From Acidicapsa ligni (GTDB lineage: Bacteria; Acidobacteriota; Terriglobia; Terriglobales; Acidobacteriaceae): 64,000 nucleotides of DNA. A model generated the notes under the pieces. The model did no database searches, had not been told where the DNA came from, and saw only the letters and a list, made by a program, of their open reading frames with translations. The stretch is taken from the NCBI RefSeq assembly GCF_025685655.1, contig NZ_JAGSYG010000002.1, forward strand, positions 620,001-684,000, written 5' to 3'. The translations under genes were made by a program, and so were the position numbers. This document shows, piece after piece, positions 1 through 8,452 of this stretch (positions are counted from its first letter, which is position 1; each line of letters opens with the position of its first letter).

Positions 1-739
1 TAGGAAAGTCGCCTGCAATACCGCCCGCAATCTGAAAGAACCCCAGTGGCGTTTCTGCAGTCGTCTTCGTGTACCACTCCGCCAATTCCATCATGTACTC
101 AATGCCCGTGCGCACCGTGTGAACCTTCTTCACATCGCCAGAGATGCAGTGCCCGGCATACATATTGCCCAGCGTTGAATCCTCCCAGCCCGGTACAAAC
201 ATGGGCAGATTCTTTTCCGCCGCAGCCAGCAACCAACTGTTCTTGGGGTCGATCTGATAAGAGTCCTTCAAGTCTCCCGAAAGCAAAATCTTGTACATGA
301 ACTGATGCGGGAAGTAGTGCTCATTTGCCTGGTCTGCCCTCATCCATTCCTTCAGCACAACCTTCTCAATACGCCGCATCGCCTCCATCTCCGGGATGCA
401 GGTATCGGTCACGCGATTCATATGCCGGCTCAGTAACTTGACCTCATCTTCTGGAGTCAGATCGCGATAATTCGGCACGCGTTCATAGAAGTCATGTGCG
501 ACAAGATTGAAGACATCCTCTTCAAGATTCGCGCCCGTGCAGGTAATCGCATGAACCTTGTCCTGACGGATCATCTCCGCCAGGCTTAAACCCAACTCGG
601 CCGTACTCATCGCGCCGCCCATAGTTACAAACATCTTGCCGCCGGACTCAACCAGCTTGATGTAACCCTCCGCCGCATCCACCAGCGCAGCGGCATTGAA
701 ATGACGATAATGATGTTTAACAAATTCCTTAATCGACAA
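1..739 (-). CDS. Deoxyhypusine synthase-like protein (3' end outside window)
   Basis: The conceptual translation begins SIKEFVKHHYRHFNAAALVDAA after a TTG start at 739, which has AGGAG seven bases upstream, and stays open to the window edge. Blocks such as GGKMFVTMGGAMSTAELG, ITCTGANLEEDVFNLVAH and MYAGHCISGDVKK match the NAD-dependent deoxyhypusine synthase fold (COG1899). Bacteria lack eIF5A, so bacterial members are thought to act in polyamine chemistry (homospermidine or spermidine-type aminobutyl transfer) rather than protein modification; the exact substrate cannot be told here. The C-terminal part carrying the active-site lysine is not in the window. A small hairpin (ACCGCG/CGCGGT, 811-827) lies in its leader. 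The upstream gene on the same strand is an aldo/keto reductase. Confidence 0.85.
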   Translation of the reverse strand, partial: MSIKEFVKHHYRHFNAAALVDAAEGYIKLVESGGKMFVTMGGAMSTAELGLSLAEMIRQDKVHAITCTGANLEEDVFNLVAHDFYERVPNYRDLTPEDEVKLLSRHMNRVTDTCIPEMEAMRRIEKVVLKEWMRADQANEHYFPHQFMYKILLSGDLKDSYQIDPKNSWLLAAAEKNLPMFVPGWEDSTLGNMYAGHCISGDVKKVHTVRTGIEYMMELAEWYTKTTAETPLGFFQIAGGIAGDFP

Positions 740-846
740 AGCGGAACTCCTTACGGCAATCCATGCCATCCCTGAAATTATCACAACTCTGTGACTGAGC
801 CTGCGTTTTCACCGCGTCAATCGCGGTAAATCTTACCATCGCCATA

Positions 847-1884
847 CTACTCTGTTCCTTCACGCGCATCTTTCCAAAGATCGATTTCCCCATCCTGCGC
901 ATGTTGATCGATCGCGCTCAACTCATCCGCTGTAAACTCAAGCCTCTTCACCGCGTCCAGCGAGTTATCAAGCTGCTCCACATTGCGCGCGCCAATCAAG
1001 GCTGAAGTTACGCGCGTATCACGAAGCGTCCACGCAATCGCCATCTGCGCCAGGGACTGGCCTCGACTCGCTGCAATCTCATTCAACTCACGAACTCGTT
1101 TGAGATTGTCATCGCTTAAAAAGGACTTCAAAAACGAGCCTTCAGCAGTGATCCGAGAATCGCTCGGAACACCCTTCAGATACTTGTTCGTCAGCAGACC
1201 CTGCGCCAGCGGAGAAAACGCAATGCATCCCACTCCCAACTCATCCAGGGTAGCCAGCAGATCCTTCTCGATCCACCGGTTCAGCATCGAGTAAGACGGC
1301 TGATGAATCAGCAGCGGCACGCCTTCGCTCTTCAAAATCTTCGCAGCCTCGCGCGTCCGCTCTGGACTGTAAGAAGAGATGCCCACATACAAAGCCTTGC
1401 CCTGTCGAACAGCATGAGCCAGCGCGCCCATCGTCTCTTCCAGAGGAACATCCATCGAGGGCCGATGCGAATAGAAAATATCCACGTACTCCAGACCCAT
1501 GCGCTGCAGGCTTTCATCCAGGGAGGCGAGCAGATACTTACGCGAACCGCCGATACCATAAGGCCCCGGCCACATATCCCAACCGGCCTTGGAAGAGATC
1601 AAAAGCTCGTTGCGATAGCCGCGAAAATCCTTGCGCAAAATCTCGCCGAAATTCTCCTCGGCCGATCCATACGGAGGCCCATAATTGTTCGCCAAATCAA
1701 AGTGCGTTACGCCGCGGTCAAATGCGCGGCGCACCATGGCTCGCCCGGTCTCGAACGAGTTAACGCCGCCAAAGTTCTGCCAAAGCCCAAGTGAAACAGG
1801 TGGCAGTACAATCCCCGATCGCCCACTCCGTCGAAACTGCGCTCCGTCATACCGCTTCGCATCCGCTACGTAATTCATCTGCAC
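847..1884 (-). CDS. gpr: L-glyceraldehyde 3-phosphate reductase-type aldo/keto reductase
   Basis: 345 residues, collinear with E. coli YghZ/Gpr (AKR14 family), which reduces L-glyceraldehyde 3-phosphate and methylglyoxal with NADPH in the cytoplasm. The blocks HFDLANNYGPPYGSAEENFG, GSRKYLLASLDESL, DIFYSHR and YVGISSYSPERT are nearly identical to that subfamily as I recall it. The aldo/keto tetrad is present: Asp63, Tyr68, Lys99 and His140. The NADP-binding C-terminal part (ALIGARNVEQL) is also intact. It sits alone between the DHS-like gene and the kinase-pnuC-glycosylase operon, so context adds little. Detoxification of reactive aldehydes is the likely role; subfamily assignment is strong, in vivo substrate is inferred. 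Confidence 0.9.
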   Translation of the reverse strand: MQMNYVADAKRYDGAQFRRSGRSGIVLPPVSLGLWQNFGGVNSFETGRAMVRRAFDRGVTHFDLANNYGPPYGSAEENFGEILRKDFRGYRNELLISSKAGWDMWPGPYGIGGSRKYLLASLDESLQRMGLEYVDIFYSHRPSMDVPLEETMGALAHAVRQGKALYVGISSYSPERTREAAKILKSEGVPLLIHQPSYSMLNRWIEKDLLATLDELGVGCIAFSPLAQGLLTNKYLKGVPSDSRITAEGSFLKSFLSDDNLKRVRELNEIAASRGQSLAQMAIAWTLRDTRVTSALIGARNVEQLDNSLDAVKRLEFTADELSAIDQHAQDGEIDLWKDAREGTE

Positions 1885-1913
1885 GTCTCCTGCTCAAAGT
1901 ATTTCACAGCAAA

Positions 1914-2786
1914 TCATCCCCTGGGCACCACCAGCCGCGAAGCATACAGCAAACGAATAATCCGAAACCGATGTCCGCGAAACGGCTCCAGCAACTCCAG
2001 CATCCGCTCATCCGAACCCTCGGTTTCACCCGCCAGTGCATAACAAACTAGGTGCGGCAGGTGCAGATCACCGGGAATCGCCGCATCCGTATCTCCCGCT
2101 CCATAGCCCATTACCGACTCCGTAGTCCACGGGCCGATACCAGGTATGCGCAATAAATACTGCCGGATCCCCGCAAAGCTCATCGGATGTCTAAGCGGAA
2201 CAAACATCGTCTCGCGAGCAAATCGCAGCAGTGTTCGCGCCCGCCGTTCATCCATGCCCAGCTGCTGTAACTCAAACATCGGCACCGTTGTAAGCGTTGC
2301 TGCTGAAGGAAATACCCGCAGCCCCAGTGGTCCCTCATCGCCAAATCGAGCAACGATGCGACGCCACTCCCGCATCGCATCCACGAAGCGAATTCTTTGC
2401 TGCAGAATAGCCGAGCACGTCATGTCATACAGCCACGGAACCCGCAACAATCGCAGCCCCGGCAACAATGTATGCAACCGCAGTATGCCCGTATCCTCGG
2501 TCGCAAACGTCGCATAACGATCGTCCTGCCGCAGCCCGCTTGCCGTTTCTTCCGCAAGCGCCTCCGCATCGGCGCCATAAGCGATCACCTCAAGCGAATC
2601 GCCATCACGACAAATCTCAACGGCAGCCGCCTCGCCGCGATAATAAAAAGCCTTGCGAAAAGACTCCTGCGTTAACTCCGCCGTGGAATCGTAAGGCCCC
2701 AGTTGCTGCAATGAAAATGTCCGGGCAAAATGCACCGGAAAAACTCCGACGCGCACCCGCGCTTCCTGCATTGGCACACTGTTCAA
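1914..2786 (-). CDS. AlkA-like DNA-3-methyladenine glycosylase II (HhH-GPD)
   Basis: 290 residues. An N-terminal AlkA-type domain (about 10-110) is followed by the HhH-GPD fold (about 120-285). The hairpin reads LLRIPGIGPWTTESV (211-225) and is followed by IPGDLHLP, where Asp240 aligns with the catalytic aspartate of AlkA (LPDDYL). The family excises alkylated purines and starts base-excision repair. There is no Cys4 iron-sulfur cluster of the MutY/Nth type. Its start overlaps the pnuC stop by four bases, so it is the last cistron of a kinase-pnuC-glycosylase operon. Linkage of a repair glycosylase to a cofactor-precursor transporter is unusual and may be just co-transcription. Confidence 0.85.
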   Translation of the reverse strand: MNSVPMQEARVRVGVFPVHFARTFSLQQLGPYDSTAELTQESFRKAFYYRGEAAAVEICRDGDSLEVIAYGADAEALAEETASGLRQDDRYATFATEDTGILRLHTLLPGLRLLRVPWLYDMTCSAILQQRIRFVDAMREWRRIVARFGDEGPLGLRVFPSAATLTTVPMFELQQLGMDERRARTLLRFARETMFVPLRHPMSFAGIRQYLLRIPGIGPWTTESVMGYGAGDTDAAIPGDLHLPHLVCYALAGETEGSDERMLELLEPFRGHRFRIIRLLYASRLVVPRG

Positions 2787-3415
2787 GCGACTTCAACTCC
2801 AGCACTCTTGGCCGCATCCTGTTGCATCTGCGCCCTGCGCCAATCGCGTACTCCAAGCGAAGCCAGCAGGACAAAAACTGCGTACAGTACCGCAGTCAGG
2901 CTCAGATGCTTGTACTGATATTCGGCCACGTAAATCAGGTCCAGCACAATCCATAGCCACCAGTTGACGATGTATTTTTGCGTACCCCACCATGTCCCCA
3001 CAAGGCTATACGACGTCAGTGTTGAATCCAGCCAGGGCAGGGAAGCGTCCGTATGCTCCTTCATCCAATACCCCAGCAGCACACTCGCCACAGCACCAAG
3101 CGCAACATCGCGCAGCAGAGCCATTCTCTTCGGCGTCTCTATGCGAACTGCGCCTTCCCGATTCAACCCGCGCTGCCAATGCCACCAGCCATAGATAGCA
3201 AACACTACAAAAATCCATTGCAGCAGCATGTCGGAGTAGAGCTTGCTCTCGCGAAACTGCTCTCCATACAGCAGGCTCGCGCCAATCGTTATTGGCCAAG
3301 AAATCATACTGCGCCGTGTAGCCAGCCATACATCTACCGCGCTCACAACAGCCGCCAGCAGCTCAAACCAGTGCTCATTCAGCCACAAAATCAAATGGGA
3401 CGCAGGTGCCATCAA
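2783..3415 (-). CDS. pnuC: PnuC-family vitamin transporter
   Basis: 210 residues with about seven hydrophobic segments. PnuC-type signatures are visible: ISWPITIGASLLYG near 38-51, the tryptophan-rich IYGWWHWQRG near 74-83, and WGTQKYIVNWWLWIVLDLIY near 143-162. The family carries out facilitated diffusion of nicotinamide riboside, and in the related PnuT branch thiamine; transport is made unidirectional by a cytoplasmic kinase that phosphorylates the substrate. The gene directly upstream, overlapping by four bases, encodes an APH-fold kinase, which fits such trapping. No riboswitch was recognised upstream, so vitamin specificity is open. Confidence 0.88.
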   Translation of the reverse strand: MMAPASHLILWLNEHWFELLAAVVSAVDVWLATRRSMISWPITIGASLLYGEQFRESKLYSDMLLQWIFVVFAIYGWWHWQRGLNREGAVRIETPKRMALLRDVALGAVASVLLGYWMKEHTDASLPWLDSTLTSYSLVGTWWGTQKYIVNWWLWIVLDLIYVAEYQYKHLSLTAVLYAVFVLLASLGVRDWRRAQMQQDAAKSAGVEVA

Positions 3416-4584
3416 CGCTCATCTCCACGAGTTCTCGGCTCGGATGCCCATAGCGCAAGATGCTCCAGTAATCTTCGCCCCGACGCAGTCTCAAACCACC
3501 GCGCATGATCGACAAAATAGCCTTCGTAAGCCAGGGCAGCTTTCTCTTTCGAATGCAAAATACTCAGAAAGTAATCCGTCTCCGATAGTGCGAACTCGCA
3601 ATGCACCAGCGGTAACATCGCAACCAATGCCTGCGCTTCCTCATAACTAAGCACACGTAACTCTTCATACCCTGCAAGCAAACTATCGAGATGATCCAGA
3701 TGCGCAAGATCTGCGACAGGCTCATCCTTGCGCAGCCACTCAATAATGTTTCGCTCAATCGCGGTAGCCAGATCGTGCACAGCATTCGTGCGATCCGCCA
3801 GCCCAAAATCAAGGATACCCGTTACCTCCGCATCCTCGCCCGCACTGCTCCACATCAGATTCGAAGCATGAAAATCATTATGCGTCCAAAGCGGCGCAAC
3901 ATGCCGCAGCCATGGGCGAAGCCGCCCATGCAATGGCATCAGCAGCTCATCCATTGACTCCCGCCAATTGCGCTGCACCGCATACTCCTCAAGCAGCGGC
4001 CGCACACGCAGATACTCCGACATGCGCGATGGAGGATCATCATCCGCAAAGATAGAAAAGCTGCTGACTAACTGCTGCTTCTTGCGCGCAACAGCATCGT
4101 ACCCAACCGCCGCCTCATGCATTCGAGCCATCGCTCGCCCAGCCGCAGCCGCATGTCCACAGCTTAAAAAGGGAGTCCATGAAAGCGCGTTCTCATACAC
4201 ATCCACGCCTTCAGCCACCGAATGCACCTCGTATGTCCACTTGCCATCCACGATGGCCGTCTCACCGTGTTCATTGGCCAGCACGCGCGGCACCAGCGCA
4301 CCGCCTCGCGCGAGATGCGCAGCCAGCCGATGCTCCTCCAGCAACCCGTTTCTATCGCGAATAGCCAAAGGATGCCGCTTCACAAACACCGTGCCCAGCG
4401 GAGCGGCCACCACACTGGCAGCAGAAAACGGCCGCGGGCTGAACGAGAGCAATCGTTCCGCTCCGCCTGCCTGCGGATAGCGCCTAAGCAGCGCATCCAC
4501 TTCAACCAAAGTCAGTTGCGGCCAATCCGGTTGCTCCAGCGCCCCGGTCAGTCCATGCGCATTGTCCGTACCAATCAGAATCAC
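3412..4584 (-). CDS. APH-family small-molecule kinase coupled to PnuC
   Basis: 390 residues. It has the aminoglycoside phosphotransferase/choline kinase fold: an ATP-binding lobe with FVKRHPLAIRD near 67-77, the catalytic loop THNDFHASNLMW (HxDxxxxN) and a Mg-binding ILDFGLADR. The start is GTG at 4584 with AGGGG just upstream. APH-fold members phosphorylate hydroxyls of small molecules such as thiamine, choline, homoserine or methylthioribose. Because it is translationally coupled to pnuC, the most economical idea is that it phosphorylates the vitamin PnuC imports (nicotinamide riboside or thiamine). That is inference; the sequence itself does not fix the substrate. Repeat copy A lies immediately upstream. 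Confidence 0.75.
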   Translation of the reverse strand: MILIGTDNAHGLTGALEQPDWPQLTLVEVDALLRRYPQAGGAERLLSFSPRPFSAASVVAAPLGTVFVKRHPLAIRDRNGLLEEHRLAAHLARGGALVPRVLANEHGETAIVDGKWTYEVHSVAEGVDVYENALSWTPFLSCGHAAAAGRAMARMHEAAVGYDAVARKKQQLVSSFSIFADDDPPSRMSEYLRVRPLLEEYAVQRNWRESMDELLMPLHGRLRPWLRHVAPLWTHNDFHASNLMWSSAGEDAEVTGILDFGLADRTNAVHDLATAIERNIIEWLRKDEPVADLAHLDHLDSLLAGYEELRVLSYEEAQALVAMLPLVHCEFALSETDYFLSILHSKEKAALAYEGYFVDHARWFETASGRRLLEHLALWASEPRTRGDER

Positions 4585-4620
4585 AATCCCCTAAGAATCC
4601 CAGTGTATCGCCGCAACCAA

Positions 4621-4737
4621 CCCAAGCCCTAAGCCCTGACCTTTTGCCTTTGCTGTTGCCCTTGCTTTTGCAGTTGCCGTTGTTCTTGCTCTTGTCCTTG
4701 CAGTTCTGTCTGTCATTCCCGAAGGGAATCTGCTTCT
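4621..4737 (-). repeat. Tripartite intergenic repeat, copy A
   Basis: Read on the + strand: an AAGCCC-like tract, then a period-6 TTGCNN tract (about 4644-4703), then a conserved core with the palindrome ATTCCCGAAGGGAAT at 4715-4729, ending CTGCTTCT. On the minus strand the core folds as AUUCC-CUUCGG-GAAU, a hairpin capped by a cUUCGg tetraloop. The minus strand is the sense strand of the M1-like gene, whose stop is about 100 bases upstream in that direction, so the element lies in its 3' region. Copies B, C and D are at 8272, 10514 and 33454. Confidence 0.85.
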
Positions 4738-4836
4738 CAAAAAAAAATGCCCCAACCCAAAACCCAAAAGCCCATCCAAATCCAGGGATGAACCTAGGTA
4801 GAGATAGACTTAAGCTGAGCAATAAACCGAGCTCGA

Positions 4837-6873
4837 CTACTCGCTCTCAGGCTTCTGATAAGCCTTCTGTAGATATAACCTGGCTTCGTTCAAAGCCCCT
4901 TGCGTATTGTCATTCGTCTGTACCGCCTGGCGATACTCGTTGACCGCGCGGTCGCGCTGCCCGGTAACATCGAATATCTTGCCCAGCGCAATGTGGCTCC
5001 AAACCTCAGTCCAGCGCGGTTCGCCATCGCCGCGCAGAGCATCGCGATAAGCATTCGCGCTCGCCTGGTAGTTATGCTGTGTAAATAACACTTCCCCTAT
5101 CCTGTAGTTAGCCAGGGAACTCTGCGAGTTAGCCTCCAGCGCCTTTTGAAACTCGGCAAGCGCTCCGGTAAGATCGCCCTGAGCCACTAACTGCTGCCCC
5201 TTGAGAATAGATACCCGCACCTGTAAGTCAGGAGTAGACTTAAGCAGCCAGTTATCCGGATCGATCGAGATATGCCGCGGCCTACCAAATGTATCAATTA
5301 CAAACTGCGAGTCCGAGCCCACCACATCGACGCGCTTGATCTCCGTCTTGCCGTCCGTCTCGACGCGTAACTCCACCGGCATGCGAAAAAGATCCAGATC
5401 CTGCTGCACCTCGCCAATCGTGCGAAACCCCTTGTTATTTCCCAGCCGATAAACGGCGTACTTGTTTACAAATGTAGGCGCGCCTGTTCCATCAATCCAC
5501 TGCGCAAAAAACGGAGTCAACTCCTGCTGCGTCTGTGCTTCGGCCACCTTCTCAAAATCGCTCGACCGAATACCCCTGTCCGTATACTCGCTCAACGCTC
5601 CCGACAGCACTTTCTTGAACATCGCATCGCCCACTTCCCAGCGAAGCATGTGAAAAACCATCGCGCCCTTCTCCAGCGTCATCGATTGAAACTGCGGCGA
5701 AAAAGCACTCAGCCTCCCCGCACTCGACAGCGGAGTCGTATCGTAAGCCAGCGCCCCGGCGGATACATCCTGAATCGCCGTCTTCATCGCCGTCTTGCCG
5801 TTCTCATCCTCGATATACATCAGCTCGCCATAGCGAGACATGCCGTTCGTAATCCACGCATCGTTCAGCGTCAGCGGACTCACCTCCGAGCCCCACCACT
5901 GATGCGCGATCGTATTCGCCAGCAACCGAATCCCCGATCGATCTCCCGCTCGCGAGCCCGGAATTGCCGCCAGCTCCGGAGCCCACACCGCAGGCAGCGT
6001 ATCATCCGGCAACTCCACCACATTCAATCGCCCCGACTCCGGCGAGCCAAACGTGTTCGTGAAAAAATCAAATTCCTTCGCCGCCGTCTCCGCCAGATCA
6101 TTGCGAAACTGCTGATGGTTCACGGTCAGATACACATGCAGATTAGCCGCGCCGCCCGGGGAGACAGGGGCCACAAATCGCCCCGCAATCACCGTCCCCG
6201 GAAACCCCGGTTTCTTCCAATTGAAATTGAATTGATCTCCCGGCTTGCCATTCGCCAGGGTGACAGCACTGGCGCCGCCCTCGCTCCCACTCGCCAGCAC
6301 CCGCATCCCTTGCGGTACGCGAATATGCAGCTCGGCCGTAAACCGGTCCGTCAGATACCCGTTGGTAGGAAACCACCGCCCCGGATACAGCAGGTACGTG
6401 ATCGGCTCCTGAATCGCAGCCAGCTTCAATCCCTCGACCGGGCCATCCTCATCGCCCGTGATTACGCCCTCGTATGCAAAGGTCCAATGCACAGCCTGTC
6501 CCTTCACAAACGGAGTCGGCGGCGTAATCCGGATCGAGCCATCCGCCGTCCGCTCTCCCGTCAACAGCTTGCCCGTATCATCCGTAACCTTGGTCAATTT
6601 CAGAGCCGGATGAAAGCCGAATGTCACCATGTCCGCCGTCTCCGGAGCAGTAAATGTCACCACTGCCTTGGCCGTCAGATGATGAGCAGTCGTGTCCAGC
6701 TCCGCGTCAATCACATAGCCTTGGATCACCATCCGCCTCGATGCCGAAGCAGACTGCGCTACGGCCGAGCCCGGCATAAGAAACCCAGGCACCAGCAATC
6801 CAGGCACCAGCAAGCCGACAGTCATCAAAAAGGAAGGGAAGTATCTGCGGAGTCTCTGAGTTCGGGAAGTCAT
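4837..6873 (-). CDS. Exported M1-aminopeptidase-like protein with degenerate active site and TPR tail
   Basis: About 678 residues from the ATG at 6873; a TTG 63 bases upstream is possible but would bury the signal peptide. Order: signal peptide ending near SAVAQS, M1-type beta domain, gluzincin-like helical domain, C-terminal TPR region (about the last 125 residues). The alignment anchor AHQWWGSEVSP is clear, but the preceding residues are NTIAH where active M1 enzymes have HExxH, and the downstream NEGFA position reads TNGMS. So the first zinc His, the catalytic Glu and the third zinc ligand are all missing. It is probably a non-catalytic, peptide- or protein-binding periplasmic protein. The signal peptide contains a 15-base tandem duplication (6785-6814). 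Confidence 0.85.
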   Translation of the reverse strand: MTSRTQRLRRYFPSFLMTVGLLVPGLLVPGFLMPGSAVAQSASASRRMVIQGYVIDAELDTTAHHLTAKAVVTFTAPETADMVTFGFHPALKLTKVTDDTGKLLTGERTADGSIRITPPTPFVKGQAVHWTFAYEGVITGDEDGPVEGLKLAAIQEPITYLLYPGRWFPTNGYLTDRFTAELHIRVPQGMRVLASGSEGGASAVTLANGKPGDQFNFNWKKPGFPGTVIAGRFVAPVSPGGAANLHVYLTVNHQQFRNDLAETAAKEFDFFTNTFGSPESGRLNVVELPDDTLPAVWAPELAAIPGSRAGDRSGIRLLANTIAHQWWGSEVSPLTLNDAWITNGMSRYGELMYIEDENGKTAMKTAIQDVSAGALAYDTTPLSSAGRLSAFSPQFQSMTLEKGAMVFHMLRWEVGDAMFKKVLSGALSEYTDRGIRSSDFEKVAEAQTQQELTPFFAQWIDGTGAPTFVNKYAVYRLGNNKGFRTIGEVQQDLDLFRMPVELRVETDGKTEIKRVDVVGSDSQFVIDTFGRPRHISIDPDNWLLKSTPDLQVRVSILKGQQLVAQGDLTGALAEFQKALEANSQSSLANYRIGEVLFTQHNYQASANAYRDALRGDGEPRWTEVWSHIALGKIFDVTGQRDRAVNEYRQAVQTNDNTQGALNEARLYLQKAYQKPESE

Positions 6874-6964
6874 CTTCAACCTGATCTCTCTAACGGAACT
6901 GTCGTTATCTGTCTCGCTCTTGAAGATTAAAGCCAAATCCGGCTGCAGTTGTTGGTTTTTCTCC

Positions 6965-7008
6965 TGACGGTCAAATGAGAGTCAAATGACGGTCAAATGA
7001 CGGTCAAA
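6965..7008. promoter_or_regulatory. Four 11-bp iterons upstream of the M1-like gene
   Basis: Four head-to-tail units, TGACGGTCAAA at 6965, TGAGAGTCAAA at 6976, then TGACGGTCAAA at 6987 and 6998. Each perfect unit contains TGACgGTCA, a palindrome around one base. The 11-bp period places the units on nearly the same face of the helix, 92-135 bases upstream of the ATG at 6873. Read on the gene's strand each unit also supplies TTTGAC, similar to a -35 box. It could be an operator array or simply a slippage expansion. Confidence 0.6.
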
Positions 7009-7064
7009 CCAAACTTCGGATGGAACGCTACCCTCCGCAGTACGTGCCAGGGCGGAATTCGGAC

Positions 7065-8246
7065 TTATCCCGCAGCCAATCCTAACGTCTCCACCACAAT
7101 TTTTGCTACCGTAGCAATCGCGGTTTCACCCTGCGCGGCCCCGGAATGAAACCTTTCCGCCACCTGCCTCAAGCCCAACATCATCTCTGAACGTGGTTTT
7201 CCGTCAGCCAGAAGCGGCTGCAGATGTTGGACGATGCTCTCCCCCGTAAAGTCATCCTGGATCAATTCCGGCACCAGGCGCCGGTCCGCCACAAGATTCA
7301 CCATGGCCACATGCGGCACAGTAACTACCCGTTTCGCAATCGCATAGGTCACCGGTGAAACCCGATACACCACCACAAACGGATTCCCAATCAGCGCTGC
7401 TTCCACCGTCGCCGTTCCGCTGGCCACGATTGACCCCCGGGAAAAATGCAACGCCGCCCGGGCGTCCGAAACCAGTTTCACCGGTAACCCCGCACCGTCC
7501 ATCGCCAGAATCTCCCGCGCCTTGTCCCGCTGCTCCAGCGTTAACGTAGACGCCAAAGGCAATACGAACTCCAGATCCCGCAGTCGTTCCAGCAAAAGCC
7601 GAGCGCCTCGCAGTATCTCCGGCAAATTCAGGCGAATCTCTTTCGCCCGGCTCCCCGGCAACAACCCGACCCACATCTTCGCAGAATTCAGGTCATTCTC
7701 AGCCGCAAACGTCTCACGCGAAATCGAAGGCAGCCCCAAATCCGCCAGCGGATGCCCCACATAATCTGCCGCCACTCCGCGCTCGCGATAAAACGGCTCC
7801 TCAAACGGAAAGATCACCAGCATCCGGTCCACAAACCTCTGTACCCGTTTGATGCGTCCCTTCTTCCATGCCCACAGTTGCGGACTCACAAAAAAGATCA
7901 CCGGAATCCCCAGCCGCTTGAACTCCTCAGCCAGCCGCAAATTCACATCCGGAAAATCAATCAGCACCGCCACATCCGGCCGTCGTTCCTGCACCGCCCG
8001 CTTGAGCTTGAGATATTCCCCATAAATCCGCGGCATATGACGAATCACCTCAGTGATTCCCATCACCGCCACGTCTTCCGAACGCACCACGCGCTCAAAC
8101 CCCAGCGCCTCCATCCGCTCCCCACCCATGCCCATAAAACGAGCACCAGGACAGCGCGAACGCAACTCCTCCAGCAGCAAAACACCGTAGTGCTCCCCAC
8201 TAGCCTCACCCGCAGAAAGAAAAATTGTAAGAGTCTTAGCCGTCAT
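7065..8246 (-). CDS. lpxB: Lipid-A-disaccharide synthase
   Basis: 393 residues, the usual length for LpxB (GT19). It condenses UDP-2,3-diacylglucosamine with lipid X to form the lipid A disaccharide at the inner face of the cytoplasmic membrane. Diagnostic blocks: the N-terminal FLSAGEASGEHYG (10-22), DFPDVNLRLA, PVIFFVSPQLWAWKKGRIKR, and the nucleotide-binding GLLPGSRAKEIRLNLP and ASGTATVEAAL. It proves an outer membrane with lipid A. The MsbA-like exporter lies directly upstream on the same strand, separated by repeat copy B, so the two could serve lipid A synthesis and flipping in sequence. Confidence 0.95.
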   Translation of the reverse strand: MTAKTLTIFLSAGEASGEHYGVLLLEELRSRCPGARFMGMGGERMEALGFERVVRSEDVAVMGITEVIRHMPRIYGEYLKLKRAVQERRPDVAVLIDFPDVNLRLAEEFKRLGIPVIFFVSPQLWAWKKGRIKRVQRFVDRMLVIFPFEEPFYRERGVAADYVGHPLADLGLPSISRETFAAENDLNSAKMWVGLLPGSRAKEIRLNLPEILRGARLLLERLRDLEFVLPLASTLTLEQRDKAREILAMDGAGLPVKLVSDARAALHFSRGSIVASGTATVEAALIGNPFVVVYRVSPVTYAIAKRVVTVPHVAMVNLVADRRLVPELIQDDFTGESIVQHLQPLLADGKPRSEMMLGLRQVAERFHSGAAQGETAIATVAKIVVETLGLAAG

Positions 8247-8271
8247 CCACTCCAGCTTACGGGCTCAGCCC

Positions 8272-8450
8272 CAGCCCAGCCCTAGCAGTAGCAGTAGCAG
8301 TTGCAGTTGCTTTTGCCGTTGCAGTTGTCCTTGCTTTTGCCCTTGCTTTTCTAGCTGTCATTCCCGAAGGGAATCTGCTTCTGTCCTAGCTTCTGCCCTT
8401 GCAGTTGCCCCTGCCCTTCTATCTGCAATTCCCCAAGAGAATCCGCTTAT
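8272..8450 (-). repeat. Tripartite intergenic repeat, copy B (with degraded second core)
   Basis: Same architecture as copy A: a CAGCCC/AGCAGT tract, TTGCNN hexamers (about 8300-8350) and the core palindrome ATTCCCGAAGGGAAT at 8360-8374. A second, decayed unit follows, with more TTGC hexamers and ATTCCCCAAGAGAAT at 8428-8442. On the minus strand the decayed core begins a few bases after the ABC exporter stop codon, so the element forms the whole spacer between that gene and lpxB. Tandem, partly decayed units suggest growth by duplication. Confidence 0.85.
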
Positions 8451-8452
8451 CC

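Noticed and set aside
5650..6930. 426-codon open frame antisense to the M1-like gene
   Set aside because: Very rich in Arg, Gln and His, which is what the antisense of a GC-rich gene gives; the minus-strand product has a signal peptide and a recognisable fold.
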